Virus record (IMG/VR): IMGVR_UViG_3300042453_002018
Location: 1-64,000 of that record
Direction: 5' to 3' (one strand)
DNA length: 64,000 nt
DNA from: a virus
Made by a program: the position numbers and the translations under genes. The stretch's first letter is position 1. Each line of letters begins with the position of its first letter. Under the pieces are notes generated by a model. The model did not search any database and was not told the origin of the DNA. It saw nothing but the letters and a program-made list of their open reading frames with translations. This document shows, in pieces, positions 18,596 through 27,560 of this stretch.

Positions 18596-18627
18596 ACATA
18601 AAACAACTGCTGTAGAGGCGGAAACAT

Positions 18628-21387
18628 ATGAAATTTAGCGATTTTCTGCGTGAGCAGAAAGAAAAACATGCTGTCCTAGCATTTGGACGCATGAATCCGA
18701 TTACAAACGGTCACGAAAAAGTAGTTAAAACCGTTAAAAAACTTGCCAAACAAGTTGGCGGTTCACATCATATTGTCCTGTCACACTCACAGGATGCAAA
18801 GAAAAATCCCCTTACAGTAGAACAAAAGATCAAACATGCTAAACATGCGTTTGCCGACACAAACTTTGTAGCAGCATCCAAAGAATCGCCTACATTCTTT
18901 GATTATGCAGAAAAACTATACAAACAAGGCGTAACTCATCTTCACATGGTTGCTGGTTCTGATCGTGCTGTTGAATATGTAAAATTACTTCAAAAATATA
19001 ATGGCACACATAAAGGTGCCCGTTTCAATTTCAAATATGTTGGTGTAGAATCCGCTGGTGAACGTGATCCAGATGCAGAAGGTGCAGAAGGAATTTCTGC
19101 ATCAAAGATGCGTGACGCTGCAAAGAACGGAGACTTTGATACTTTCAAAAAAGGTGCGCCATCAACAATGTCAGTTGCTCAAGTCAAACAAATGTATAAC
19201 GATGTTCGTAAAGGTATGAGACTTCATGAAGAAATACTTCGTGAAGGTGTTCATGACAAAGGTATTTTCAAAGCAGTATTTCTAGGTGGTGGTCCCGGTT
19301 CAGGTAAAGACTATGTGTTAAGCAAAACACTTGATGGTCATGGTCTGACAGAAATCAATTCTGACAAAGCACTTGAGTATTTGATGGACAAAGAAGGTCT
19401 TGATAAGAAGATGCCTGATGATGAAGAAGCACAACGTAATGCAGTTCGCAAGAGAGCAAAAAATGTAACGGAATTACGTCAGCGCCTTGCACTTCATGGA
19501 CGTAATGGATTAATTATCAATGGTACAGGTGATGATCCAGAAAAGTATGCAAAACTTAAAGACATGCTTGAAAAGTTAGGCTATGAAACACAGATGATCA
19601 TGGTCAACACAGCAGACGAGGTTTCAAAAGAAAGAAACATCGAACGTGGTCAGCGCGGTGGTCGTACTGTACCAGAAAACATTCGTAAAGAAAAATGGGA
19701 TTCTGTGCAAGCAGCACGACCAATGTTTGGTAAAATATTTCGTGACAATTACATTGAGTTTGATAATTCAGAAGATTTGCGTACCGCATCTCCAGATGTT
19801 GTGGAAGCAAAGACCAAAGAATTAGACGGCATTTTTAAGAGCGTACAAAAATTTGTTGCAAAACCACCTAAGAATGATGATGCAAAAGGCTGGATTGCTA
19901 CTGAACTCGGCAAGAAAGATACCGCACCGATTCGTACCGACATGAAACCACACGCTGATGCAGGCACACATGATGACATGAACACGATGGGACTTGAATA
20001 CTATGGTTTTGGTCGTTATGGTAAAGATGGTAAAGTAACACACCGTTCTGTACACGGCAGTCTTGTGCCAGTTGAGAAGATTGCAAAAACTGTTGAAACA
20101 CATCAAAAGAAAATGTCAAAAGTAAATGAGGCATTTGATAAACTCATCAATGAAGCAGTTACAGTTTCGATTACTGGCGACACAGTAGAAGAAGTTACTA
20201 AAACAATTCGTTTGCTGAAAACGGACGAAGAAGAAATGACTGAGGAAGAAGAAGTGAATACAATGTCTGATCCTGGTGCATACAATCTACTGACACTCGG
20301 TACAGGCATGATCAAAGAAGATTTGCGTAATTGGTTTAATCCAAAACATCCAGAGGGTGGTTGGAAACGAATCAATTCTAAAGGTGAAGCAATAGGTCCT
20401 TGTGCAAGAGAAGAGGGTGAACCAAAGCCAAAATGCATGTCAAATGCAAAGAGAGCAATGCTTTCTAAAAAAGAACGCGCATCAGCAGTTGCATCAAAAC
20501 GCCGTCATGATCCAAATCCAGAACGCAAGGGCGAACCAATTAATGTGTCAAGTTTTGGTAAAGGCAAAATTAGTGAAGCCGCATACGAGGGCAACATTGG
20601 CATGATGGAAGTTATGAAGTTCCATCAGAAAGCCACACCAGAACAAAAGAAAAAGTTCAAAGAACATCTTGCAAACAAAAATCACAAAGAAGCATGGAAA
20701 ATGATTCAACATGTTTCTGGTACAAAGTTGATCGGTAAACAATTTGAAGAAACCGAAAAGAAGCAAAAACTGTTGACAGATAAAAATGGTAAACCAAGAT
20801 TGTTTTTCATTCGTGGTTCAGCAGCAAAAGAAGCACATCAAAAAAATGGTACAGTAGCAAAAGTTGGTAAAAGATATGTCGTTAAACTAAAAGAGGACTT
20901 ATATGAAGTACATTCACCTAATAATTCTGCGATTGAAGCAGTTTATGGACAGAATAACTCCACCCCGTCAGCCGAGCAACTTGGAAAAGTCAGAGCCAGT
21001 ACTGGAAGAAAAGAACGACCAGCCCTCGACAAACCCGTTGCCGAAGGAAGAAGAACAATCAGTCTTGCCAGCATCAAAGAAAACTGGCAGAAAAAAATCC
21101 AAGAGTCAATAGACAAAGGAATAGAACCAGGCATTTCAATGGCAGGTGCTGGTGAAAGCCCTGCAAGAGATATGGGTGAGAAACCAGATCGTGATGGTAA
21201 AGCAACACAAGTTACATGCAATGGTACAGGCGCAGGTGCAATATGTCCTAAACACGGAATGAAAAATTGCAGGCTTGCAGAATTAACTGGTGATGAAACA
21301 ACAGCAAGTATCGGCGATCAAAAAGAAGATGAATTGAAGAAAAAAGGTATATCACTCACAACATTCAAGAAAAAAAATTACATATGA
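18628..21387 (+). CDS. large modular virion-type protein: nucleotidyltransferase + P-loop kinase domains
   Basis: 919 aa. The N-terminus MKFSDFLREQ resembles a capsid-targeting leader. Residues 13-190: cytidylyltransferase/NMNAT-like domain with FGRMNPITNGH (19-29) and ISASKMR (156-162). Residues 213-400: P-loop kinase resembling zeta-toxin-type kinases, Walker A GGGPGSGKD (220-228). Residues about 560-650: GGWKRINSKGE, PKPKCMS and KKERASAVASKRR module common in T4-like marine phages. The C-terminus has VTCNGTGAGAICPKH with paired Cys. The order recalls NadR (NMNAT then kinase), but the kinase looks different. Probably packaged, possibly processed. Confidence 0.75.
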   Translation: MKFSDFLREQKEKHAVLAFGRMNPITNGHEKVVKTVKKLAKQVGGSHHIVLSHSQDAKKNPLTVEQKIKHAKHAFADTNFVAASKESPTFFDYAEKLYKQGVTHLHMVAGSDRAVEYVKLLQKYNGTHKGARFNFKYVGVESAGERDPDAEGAEGISASKMRDAAKNGDFDTFKKGAPSTMSVAQVKQMYNDVRKGMRLHEEILREGVHDKGIFKAVFLGGGPGSGKDYVLSKTLDGHGLTEINSDKALEYLMDKEGLDKKMPDDEEAQRNAVRKRAKNVTELRQRLALHGRNGLIINGTGDDPEKYAKLKDMLEKLGYETQMIMVNTADEVSKERNIERGQRGGRTVPENIRKEKWDSVQAARPMFGKIFRDNYIEFDNSEDLRTASPDVVEAKTKELDGIFKSVQKFVAKPPKNDDAKGWIATELGKKDTAPIRTDMKPHADAGTHDDMNTMGLEYYGFGRYGKDGKVTHRSVHGSLVPVEKIAKTVETHQKKMSKVNEAFDKLINEAVTVSITGDTVEEVTKTIRLLKTDEEEMTEEEEVNTMSDPGAYNLLTLGTGMIKEDLRNWFNPKHPEGGWKRINSKGEAIGPCAREEGEPKPKCMSNAKRAMLSKKERASAVASKRRHDPNPERKGEPINVSSFGKGKISEAAYEGNIGMMEVMKFHQKATPEQKKKFKEHLANKNHKEAWKMIQHVSGTKLIGKQFEETEKKQKLLTDKNGKPRLFFIRGSAAKEAHQKNGTVAKVGKRYVVKLKEDLYEVHSPNNSAIEAVYGQNNSTPSAEQLGKVRASTGRKERPALDKPVAEGRRTISLASIKENWQKKIQESIDKGIEPGISMAGAGESPARDMGEKPDRDGKATQVTCNGTGAGAICPKHGMKNCRLAELTGDETTASIGDQKEDELKKKGISLTTFKKKNYI

Positions 21388-22166
21388 AAACTTTCAAACA
21401 AATGATAGATGAGAGATGTTGGCCTGGGTACAAGCCTGTGCCAGGTAAAAAACCGTATTCATTAGGTTCTTGTCAAAAAGAAGAGATTGAAGAATTGGAA
21501 GAAAAAGGTCCTGGTTTGTGGGCAAATATTCGTGCAAAGAAAGCACGAGGTGAGCGTATGAGAAAGCCAGGAGAAGAAGGTGCACCAACTGATGCTCAAA
21601 TCAAATCAATTAGAGCAAGTGAAGAAGTGGAACTAAGTGAATTGTCTAAATCAACTTTAGGTTCTTATCTGGTTAAAGCAAGTACAAATGCAAGACAATT
21701 AGAAGGAAGTAGAGTGCGTGGTGGAACACAAAGAGGAAAGTTTCTTGCTTATAAAAAAATAAAAAAAGATATATCAAACAGATACGCTGGCATGGACCGT
21801 GCTATTTCAAAATTCCATTCAAAGTTAAATAAAGAAGAGTATGAACAAGATGATGGCGCATTGACTGAAGATCAACTAGAACAAATGAGAGAAGCAGCAG
21901 CATGGGAACGCGCAGAAGGTAAAAACCCAGAAGGCGGTTTGAATCGAAAAGGTATTGAATCATACCGTCGTGAGAATCCAGGTTCAAAGTTATCAATGGC
22001 AGTAACAACAAAACCTTCTAAGCTTGACCCAGATTCTAAAGCAGCAAAGCGCCGCAAATCATTTTGTGCAAGAATGGGTGGAATGAAAAAAAGATTAACA
22101 TCAGCAAAGACTGCAAAAGATCCAGATTCACGCATTAACAAAGCATTGAGAAAGTGGAACTGCTGA
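21384..22166 (+). CDS. modular protein with capsid-targeting-like leader and acidic linkers
   Basis: 260 aa, starting MKTFKQMIDERCW. Linkers EEIEELEE (near 35) and SEEVELSE (near 79) separate blocks: GPGLWANIRAKKARGERM, then LSKSTLGSYLVKAS, then a Lys/Arg-rich end with TTKPSKLDPDSKAAKRRKS and ARMGGMKKRLTSAKTA. The end block is widespread in T4-like marine phages. The basic C-terminus suggests DNA or core binding. ATGA overlap at both ends. Confidence 0.7.
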   Translation: MKTFKQMIDERCWPGYKPVPGKKPYSLGSCQKEEIEELEEKGPGLWANIRAKKARGERMRKPGEEGAPTDAQIKSIRASEEVELSELSKSTLGSYLVKASTNARQLEGSRVRGGTQRGKFLAYKKIKKDISNRYAGMDRAISKFHSKLNKEEYEQDDGALTEDQLEQMREAAAWERAEGKNPEGGLNRKGIESYRRENPGSKLSMAVTTKPSKLDPDSKAAKRRKSFCARMGGMKKRLTSAKTAKDPDSRINKALRKWNC

Positions 22167-22393
22167 TGAAAACATTTAAGTCCTTCATAGTTGAAGAAAA
22201 GAAAGCAACAATAACTAAGAAAGAAAGTTATCGTGGCAGAACAACAGCCGATGTTGAATATAATGTACATGATGAAAATGGCCGTCATATTAGAACCACA
22301 AAAACTAAAAAAGAAGCAAAAATGTGGAAAGATATGCATGAACTATCAAGGGAAGAAATGCATAAAAAATATCCGGAGTTAAAGCCAAAATAA
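22166..22393 (+). CDS. small protein with capsid-targeting-like leader
   Basis: 75 aa starting MKTFKSFIVEE, close to the T4 internal-protein type leader; IVE fits a prohead-protease (L/I)xE site at residues 8-10. The remainder is basic. ATG at 22166 overlaps the previous stop. Confidence 0.7.
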   Translation: MKTFKSFIVEEKKATITKKESYRGRTTADVEYNVHDENGRHIRTTKTKKEAKMWKDMHELSREEMHKKYPELKPK

Positions 22394-22410
22394 GAAAATG
22401 GAACTGCTAA

Positions 22411-23721
22411 GTGGCACAGTTTAGAACAGACCTACACAAGATAGATTCGGGACAAGTATTCACTCGGTATGAAGTGAATATGATGTCTGATCGTCTTACA
22501 CCATCTGGCACAATTACGGATGCGTTTGGTCGTCTTCGTCTATCACAACCATTTACTCTTTTTGATAGCACACATCGCTTTGCTGACAACGGACTGTGGT
22601 CAACATCAAATACAGCAGGAAATAGTTCTTATAATTTTGTAACGAATAAAAGTCTCATTGAAATGACTGTAGGAACTACAGCAAATGCTGAAGTCATTCG
22701 TGAAACAACAAGAGTGTTTTCATATCAACCAGGTAAGTCTTTGTTAATGATGTCGTCATTTGCTATGGAAACACCTAAAGCAAATGTTCGTCAAAGAGTT
22801 GGTTATTATGGTGCTGAGAATGGTATCTATCTTGAGAATGATGGAACGACTAATTATTTCGTGTTGAGAAGCAATACAACAGGTACGATTACAGAAACAA
22901 AAGTTGCACAAACAGATTGGAGTATAGACAAGTTTGACGGCACGGGTTATTCATCTCAAAGTGGTGGTGCTGAACATACTGATGGCATTGATATAAGTAA
23001 AACAAATATTCTCTGGATGGATGTTGAATGGCTTGGCGTTGGTGATGTTCGTTGTGGATTTGTGGTTGATGGTAAAATGGTTCCTGCCCACATATTTCAC
23101 AATGATAATAAGAATTTGGTTCCTTATATGACAACGGCATCTTTACCGTTGCGTTATGAAATCAAGAACACAGGTATTACAACAAGTAATTCCACACTCA
23201 AACAGATTTGTTCAACCGTTATGTCTGAAGGTGGATATGAATTGCTTGGATCGCAGCAAGCCGTAGGCACACCAGTTACTAGCCCAATTGATTTGGCCGC
23301 TGCTGGAACATATTATAATCTCATTTCTTTGAGATTGAAATCGGATAAATTAGATGCGATTGTCATTATTACTGCACTATCTTTATTAGCCTTAACTAAC
23401 AACTCATATTATAACTGGCAACTCAGGGCAGGTGGCACAACAACAGGTGGAACTTGGGTTAGTGCAGGAGATAATTCGTCTGTTGAATATAAATTAGATG
23501 CCGCAACAATTTCAGGTGGAAGAATATTAGCATCGGGCTTTACAACTTCTACTACACAAAGCTCTATACCAGTGGATATTCTTAGAGAAGCACTATTCAA
23601 ATTTCAATTAGAAAGAAATGGATTGACCAATACACCCTTCGAACTCACATTATGCGTAGCAGCATCAGTTAATGGTTCTGATATCTACGCATCGATGGAT
23701 TGGGAAGAAGTCACAAGATAA
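22411..23721 (+). CDS. putative virion structural protein
   Basis: 436 aa, rich in beta-forming segments, Ser/Thr/Gly/Asn, no signal peptide. RLTPSGTITDAFGRLRLSQP near the N-terminus and FDSTHRF resemble structural proteins common in marine phages. GTG start at 22411; the upstream GGAACTGCT also precedes the gene at 22166. Could be a fibre or baseplate-associated protein. Confidence 0.65.
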   Translation: MAQFRTDLHKIDSGQVFTRYEVNMMSDRLTPSGTITDAFGRLRLSQPFTLFDSTHRFADNGLWSTSNTAGNSSYNFVTNKSLIEMTVGTTANAEVIRETTRVFSYQPGKSLLMMSSFAMETPKANVRQRVGYYGAENGIYLENDGTTNYFVLRSNTTGTITETKVAQTDWSIDKFDGTGYSSQSGGAEHTDGIDISKTNILWMDVEWLGVGDVRCGFVVDGKMVPAHIFHNDNKNLVPYMTTASLPLRYEIKNTGITTSNSTLKQICSTVMSEGGYELLGSQQAVGTPVTSPIDLAAAGTYYNLISLRLKSDKLDAIVIITALSLLALTNNSYYNWQLRAGGTTTGGTWVSAGDNSSVEYKLDAATISGGRILASGFTTSTTQSSIPVDILREALFKFQLERNGLTNTPFELTLCVAASVNGSDIYASMDWEEVTR

Positions 23722-23746
23722 CAAAAACTAAATCAGGAGAACAAAA

Positions 23747-25261
23747 ATGTCAATTTTTCATGACAAAAATCTAAAAAGTGTTGCGGAAGCAGCAGCAAAG
23801 ATCATGGCTGAAACAAGTCATGAATTAAAGGGCAACCAACATAAAATTGACGCCAATAAAAATGGCAAAATTGATGCTCACGACTTTAAGCTTCTGCGTG
23901 GTAAGAAAGACACAAAGAAAGACATGCAAGAAGGTGTTAAAGGTGCAGCAGTTGGTGGTGCATTAGGTGCTATGGCAGGTGGTCCAGTTGGCGCAGCAGT
24001 TGGTGGTGCATTAGGTCATGCGGCTGGTGAGGTTCTTTCAAGCGCAAAAAATAAAGCAAAAACAATGGGTCGTGTTGCTGTGGGTCCTTCAATGGCCGAT
24101 AGCAAAATGAAGAAAGAAGAGATTGAGCAACTTGATGAAGTTGGTGATACACCATCAGGTAGAAAAACACTAAGCTCATATGTCAACAAAGCAATTGGTG
24201 ACAAATCAAAAGATCGCTCAAAAGGTTTGCGTAAAGCAACATCACGCCTCTACAAAGACAACTTCTACGGCAAAAAAACAAATGAAGAAGTTGAACAGAT
24301 TGATGAGATCAGTTTAGATTTAGCAAAAAGAGCCAGAGATAAAGCCGAGCATATGGTTGATGCGGATCATGACGATATGAGAGATAAACCATATGGTTAT
24401 AGTGAAAAGCAAAGAGTCAAGTTTCAAAAATACGTTGACAAAAAAGAGTCAAAGAAAAACGTAAAAGAAGAAGTTGAACTTGATGAAGCATTTCCAACTG
24501 TAGCAGATGCAAAGAAGCGTATGGATGCAGGTAAAACAGCAACAGGTTCAGTCACAAAAACTGCAACAGGTCTTGTTCATAAGCGTGACTACAAAGATGA
24601 TGATAATGATGAAGCACCAAAAAAATCAACAGGTTATGGCGCGCGTCAAAACTACAAGCGTTCAACCCGTGTCAATGAGGCAGCATCATTTACAGAAATG
24701 CTTGAACTGTACAATGAGCATGGTCTGAAAGTGTTAGCACCAATTGAAACAGAAGAGATGGACATTGATGGCACGATGATTGAAGTTATTGATGCAGATC
24801 AAGTGAACGGTTTCGTTCAAACTGAAATTGAGGAAGGCATCATGGACGTTGCAAAAGGTGCGGTAGGTGTAGTAAAAAATGTCATTTCAAAAGAAAAAGA
24901 GTATCAAGCACAAAAGCAGAAAAAAGCAGGCGAAGTTTTGAGAAAACTTCGTAAAGAAGAATCACTATCAGAAGAACCAACAAATGATGAGTTCACAAAA
25001 GAATATGAAGACCAAAAAGCAAGTTTTGAAGGTAAAAAGAAACAACCAAAAGTTGCTGCTGGTAAAACAACTGGTGTAAAAGAAATGCCTGAGAGTTATC
25101 AGCAAATTGATGAGCGTGAACTATCAACTGGTGAAGCCAAGAAAAAAGAAGAATATGTCAAAGGCATGAAGAAGGGTCTTTCTGGCTTTAAACAGCGTTA
25201 TGGTGAACGTGCTAAATCTGTAATGTATGCAACGGCTACAAAAATGGCTAAAAAGGACTAA
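23747..25261 (+). CDS. modular core-type protein with EF-hand-like and glycine-zipper segments
   Basis: 504 aa. DANKNGKIDAHDF (about 35-47) has the spacing of an EF-hand calcium loop. A Gly/Ala zipper (about 66-97: AAVGGALGAMAGG and repeats) could insert in a membrane. Linkers EEIEQLDE, EEVEQIDE and EEVELDE separate helical modules, each ending in (L/I)-D-E, which fits the T4 gp21 prohead-protease consensus. The C-terminal YVKGMKKGLSGFKQRYG and AKSVMYATATKMAKK module recurs in T4-like marine phages. AGGAG precedes the ATG. Confidence 0.7.
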   Translation: MSIFHDKNLKSVAEAAAKIMAETSHELKGNQHKIDANKNGKIDAHDFKLLRGKKDTKKDMQEGVKGAAVGGALGAMAGGPVGAAVGGALGHAAGEVLSSAKNKAKTMGRVAVGPSMADSKMKKEEIEQLDEVGDTPSGRKTLSSYVNKAIGDKSKDRSKGLRKATSRLYKDNFYGKKTNEEVEQIDEISLDLAKRARDKAEHMVDADHDDMRDKPYGYSEKQRVKFQKYVDKKESKKNVKEEVELDEAFPTVADAKKRMDAGKTATGSVTKTATGLVHKRDYKDDDNDEAPKKSTGYGARQNYKRSTRVNEAASFTEMLELYNEHGLKVLAPIETEEMDIDGTMIEVIDADQVNGFVQTEIEEGIMDVAKGAVGVVKNVISKEKEYQAQKQKKAGEVLRKLRKEESLSEEPTNDEFTKEYEDQKASFEGKKKQPKVAAGKTTGVKEMPESYQQIDERELSTGEAKKKEEYVKGMKKGLSGFKQRYGERAKSVMYATATKMAKKD

Positions 25262-25263
25262 TT

Positions 25264-26520
25264 ATGTCAGTCGCAGATAAATTACATCAACGACAAATGG
25301 CTCTGCGTAAGAAGTCGGGACTACCACATCCCGACTATTACAAAGAGTTGGGGCATTCATACAATATTTCTGATGATAACGAAAGACTTGCGAAGCAGGC
25401 TGAAATCAAAAAGAAATATAAAGTTGAAGAAGTTGAACAACTTGATGAGATGCCAGAGTCAAGCATGAAGACACGCGATGTTCATGCACATTTAAAAAAG
25501 TCTGGCTGGTCACTCAAACGCACAGGTGGTGGTCATGATGTTTATGCTCACCCCAAATCAGAGAAACATATTGCTGTGCCAAGACATAAACAACTCAAAG
25601 CACCATTAATTCGTGGTATTATGAAAGCATCAAGAGTTTCTGAAGAAACCGAAATTGATGAGCAACTTCACAAGAAAGGAAAGTTTGTGTCAGGTCCAGT
25701 TAAAAAACCATACAAATCACCTACCGTGGTTTCACCAATTAGAGAAGCAAAAGATTCGCGTGAGTATGATTACGAAGGCGATATGGCAATGTCACAACTT
25801 CGGTCGTTAGTTTTTAATGCAGAAGATTTGATGGAAATGATGGATGAAAACACAAATCTTCCTGAGTGGGTGCAATCAAAAATTACACTTGCTGAAGATT
25901 ATATCTCTACAGCAGCAAACTATCTGCGTGGTGAATTATCGGAGTCGGTTAGTTTGAATGAAGGTCGTCCATCACAGCGTCATCCACTAGAGGGTCATGA
26001 GTATCACAAAAAATCTAATGCCGAGTTGATTGGTATTGCTAAAGATGCACACGCTGCTGCTGAAGCAATGAAAGGACACAGTCCACGGGCAGAGAACAAA
26101 TATCGTGATCAAGCAAACGATTCTGCAACAGTAAGATATTTCCGTCAAAAGAGTGGCATGCCCGACTGGTACAAGAAGAAGTATGGACATGTCAAGGAAG
26201 AAGTTGAACAGTTGGAAGAAAAGAATGTACCAACTTCACCTGAGAAGTGGGCGCAGGCTAAAGCACAAGCAAAGCAAAAGTTTGATGTATATCCTTCAGC
26301 ATATGCAAATGGTTGGGCTGCAAAGAAATACAAAGAAATGGGTGGTGGTTGGAAGTCTGTAAACGAAGACACGGATGATCCAAGCGCAGCAGCAAGAACT
26401 CTGTCACGTAAAGCACAAATCGTGAGAGATGCCGCAAAAGGAAAAAAGCAAGAACAAGAACAGGCATCGGACAAGTTTCAAAAAGACCCCGAATTGTCTA
26501 GCGATATGCAGAAAACATAA
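25264..26520 (+). CDS. modular virion-type protein containing a HicA-like domain
   Basis: 418 aa. Residues about 69-124 look like a HicA mRNA-interferase fold: KTRDVHAHLKKSGWSL, RTGGGHDVYAHP with H91 in the catalytic position, IAVPRH and LKAPLIRGIMKAS. It is bounded by EEVEQLDE (55-62) and EETEIDE (127-133), both ending in (L/I)xE. Later modules: YDYEGDMAMSQLRSLVF with ITLAEDYIS, HPLEGHEYHKKS, and EKWAQAKAQAKQKFDVYPSA. No HicB-like antitoxin neighbours it. Follows the previous gene by 2 nt. Confidence 0.7.
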   Translation: MSVADKLHQRQMALRKKSGLPHPDYYKELGHSYNISDDNERLAKQAEIKKKYKVEEVEQLDEMPESSMKTRDVHAHLKKSGWSLKRTGGGHDVYAHPKSEKHIAVPRHKQLKAPLIRGIMKASRVSEETEIDEQLHKKGKFVSGPVKKPYKSPTVVSPIREAKDSREYDYEGDMAMSQLRSLVFNAEDLMEMMDENTNLPEWVQSKITLAEDYISTAANYLRGELSESVSLNEGRPSQRHPLEGHEYHKKSNAELIGIAKDAHAAAEAMKGHSPRAENKYRDQANDSATVRYFRQKSGMPDWYKKKYGHVKEEVEQLEEKNVPTSPEKWAQAKAQAKQKFDVYPSAYANGWAAKKYKEMGGGWKSVNEDTDDPSAAARTLSRKAQIVRDAAKGKKQEQEQASDKFQKDPELSSDMQKT

Positions 26521-26523
26521 ATA
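26517..26523 (+). promoter_or_regulatory. late promoter-like ATAAATA
   Basis: ATAAATA overlapping the previous stop codon, 28 nt before the ATG at 26552. Fits a T4-type late -10 element except for its first base. Confidence 0.5.
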
Positions 26524-26551
26524 AACAATCAAAGATTTATAGGAGAAAAAC

Positions 26552-27130
26552 ATGCCACTTTGGGGAAATGTAGACGCATCTAACAATGCTCCAAACTTTT
26601 CGGGTTTAACTGGTTACGACACATCAACTACAGGTGAAAGTCTAGCCAACTCAGAAACATCATCAGTATTTTCAAATACTTACATGAGCGCAACCCGTAC
26701 AAATGTAGAGTTTGGTGTATTTGGTATAGATACAACAGAAGAAGGACTGATTACCGATGGTCAACCAACACACGCTGGTTGGGTAGCCCGCACTAAAGGT
26801 GCTGGTCCTGTCGTATCAGTTTCGGCAAATACCGATGCTGTAGGTCCAGCAGCATCAGCCTGCACATATACACTGGTGCTTTCAGGTGGTGGTACAAACA
26901 ATACCTCTGCACAAGTCAGCGTAACTACCGCTGATACTGGTAGAGTTACAGCAGTCACAGTTACAAATGCTGGATTGTACACGGGCACACCAACAGCAAA
27001 CACATTTGGTAATACAGCATTTACCTTCACAATGGGCGGTCGTAATGGACGCACCACATTTGAAACTTTAGTAGCAATGGGTTCAATGACTGGTGATGCA
27101 TCCGATGACGCTATCGCACCTGATTCTTAA
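26552..27130 (+). CDS. putative virion structural protein
   Basis: 192 aa. The start MPLWGNVDASNNAP and the end (RTTFETLVAMGSMTGDA, then DDAIAPDS) match a structural protein widespread in T4-like marine phages; the middle is a Ser/Thr/Gly beta-rich insert (SGGGTNNTSAQVSV). Strong AGGAGA ribosome binding site, late promoter motif upstream and hairpin after, so probably well expressed late. Confidence 0.72.
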   Translation: MPLWGNVDASNNAPNFSGLTGYDTSTTGESLANSETSSVFSNTYMSATRTNVEFGVFGIDTTEEGLITDGQPTHAGWVARTKGAGPVVSVSANTDAVGPAASACTYTLVLSGGGTNNTSAQVSVTTADTGRVTAVTVTNAGLYTGTPTANTFGNTAFTFTMGGRNGRTTFETLVAMGSMTGDASDDAIAPDS

Positions 27131-27138
27131 TTGAAATG

Positions 27139-27160
27139 GCGGCTGCTTTTGGGCAGCCGC
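27139..27160 (+). terminator. GC-rich hairpin after structural gene
   Basis: GCGGCTGC (27139-27146) pairs with GCAGCCGC (27153-27160), 8 bp, loop of 6. Followed by ATTCATT and not a clean T-run, so it may be a weak terminator or an mRNA-end stabiliser. It lies 8 nt before the next ATG. Confidence 0.55.
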
Positions 27161-27167
27161 ATTCATT

Positions 27168-27560
27168 ATGTCCTTTGAAAATCTGACTGAAGATAATATC
27201 ATGTTGTATGCTGCAAAAGCGTATGATAAACCTAACTGTATCATGAGTGAATTTACTGAAGATATGAAACGTCTGAATTATCTTAAACGATTGTTCAGAC
27301 GTTATCATAAACATGGTGAGATGCGTGAGCGGTTGATACTCAATCATATCGTCGTTTTATACAACCTTTTTGGACCTGAAGCGGTTGCAAGAATACTCTT
27401 CTACAACACAAGCAAAAGTGATTATAGTGCATTAAAAACTTATCTAACTTTTTTAAATCTAATGCCAGAAAAAATTCGTGGAATTAACGGAAAAGATATA
27501 CTGTCATCGGATATTTTAATTGACATGAAAATTGCAGACGTTTTAAGAAATCTAAAATGA
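27168..27560 (+). CDS. conserved T4-like phage protein of unknown function
   Basis: 130 aa, mostly helical. ENLTEDNIMLYAAKAYDKP and RLILNHIVVLYNLFGPEA resemble a family conserved in T4-like marine phages next to structural genes. Overlaps the next gene by 4 nt. Confidence 0.75.
   Translation: MSFENLTEDNIMLYAAKAYDKPNCIMSEFTEDMKRLNYLKRLFRRYHKHGEMRERLILNHIVVLYNLFGPEAVARILFYNTSKSDYSALKTYLTFLNLMPEKIRGINGKDILSSDILIDMKIADVLRNLK

Noticed and set aside
20903-21112. Separate small gene inside the 18628 protein
   Set aside because: Out-of-frame shadow of a continuous long reading frame without its own ribosome binding site context.
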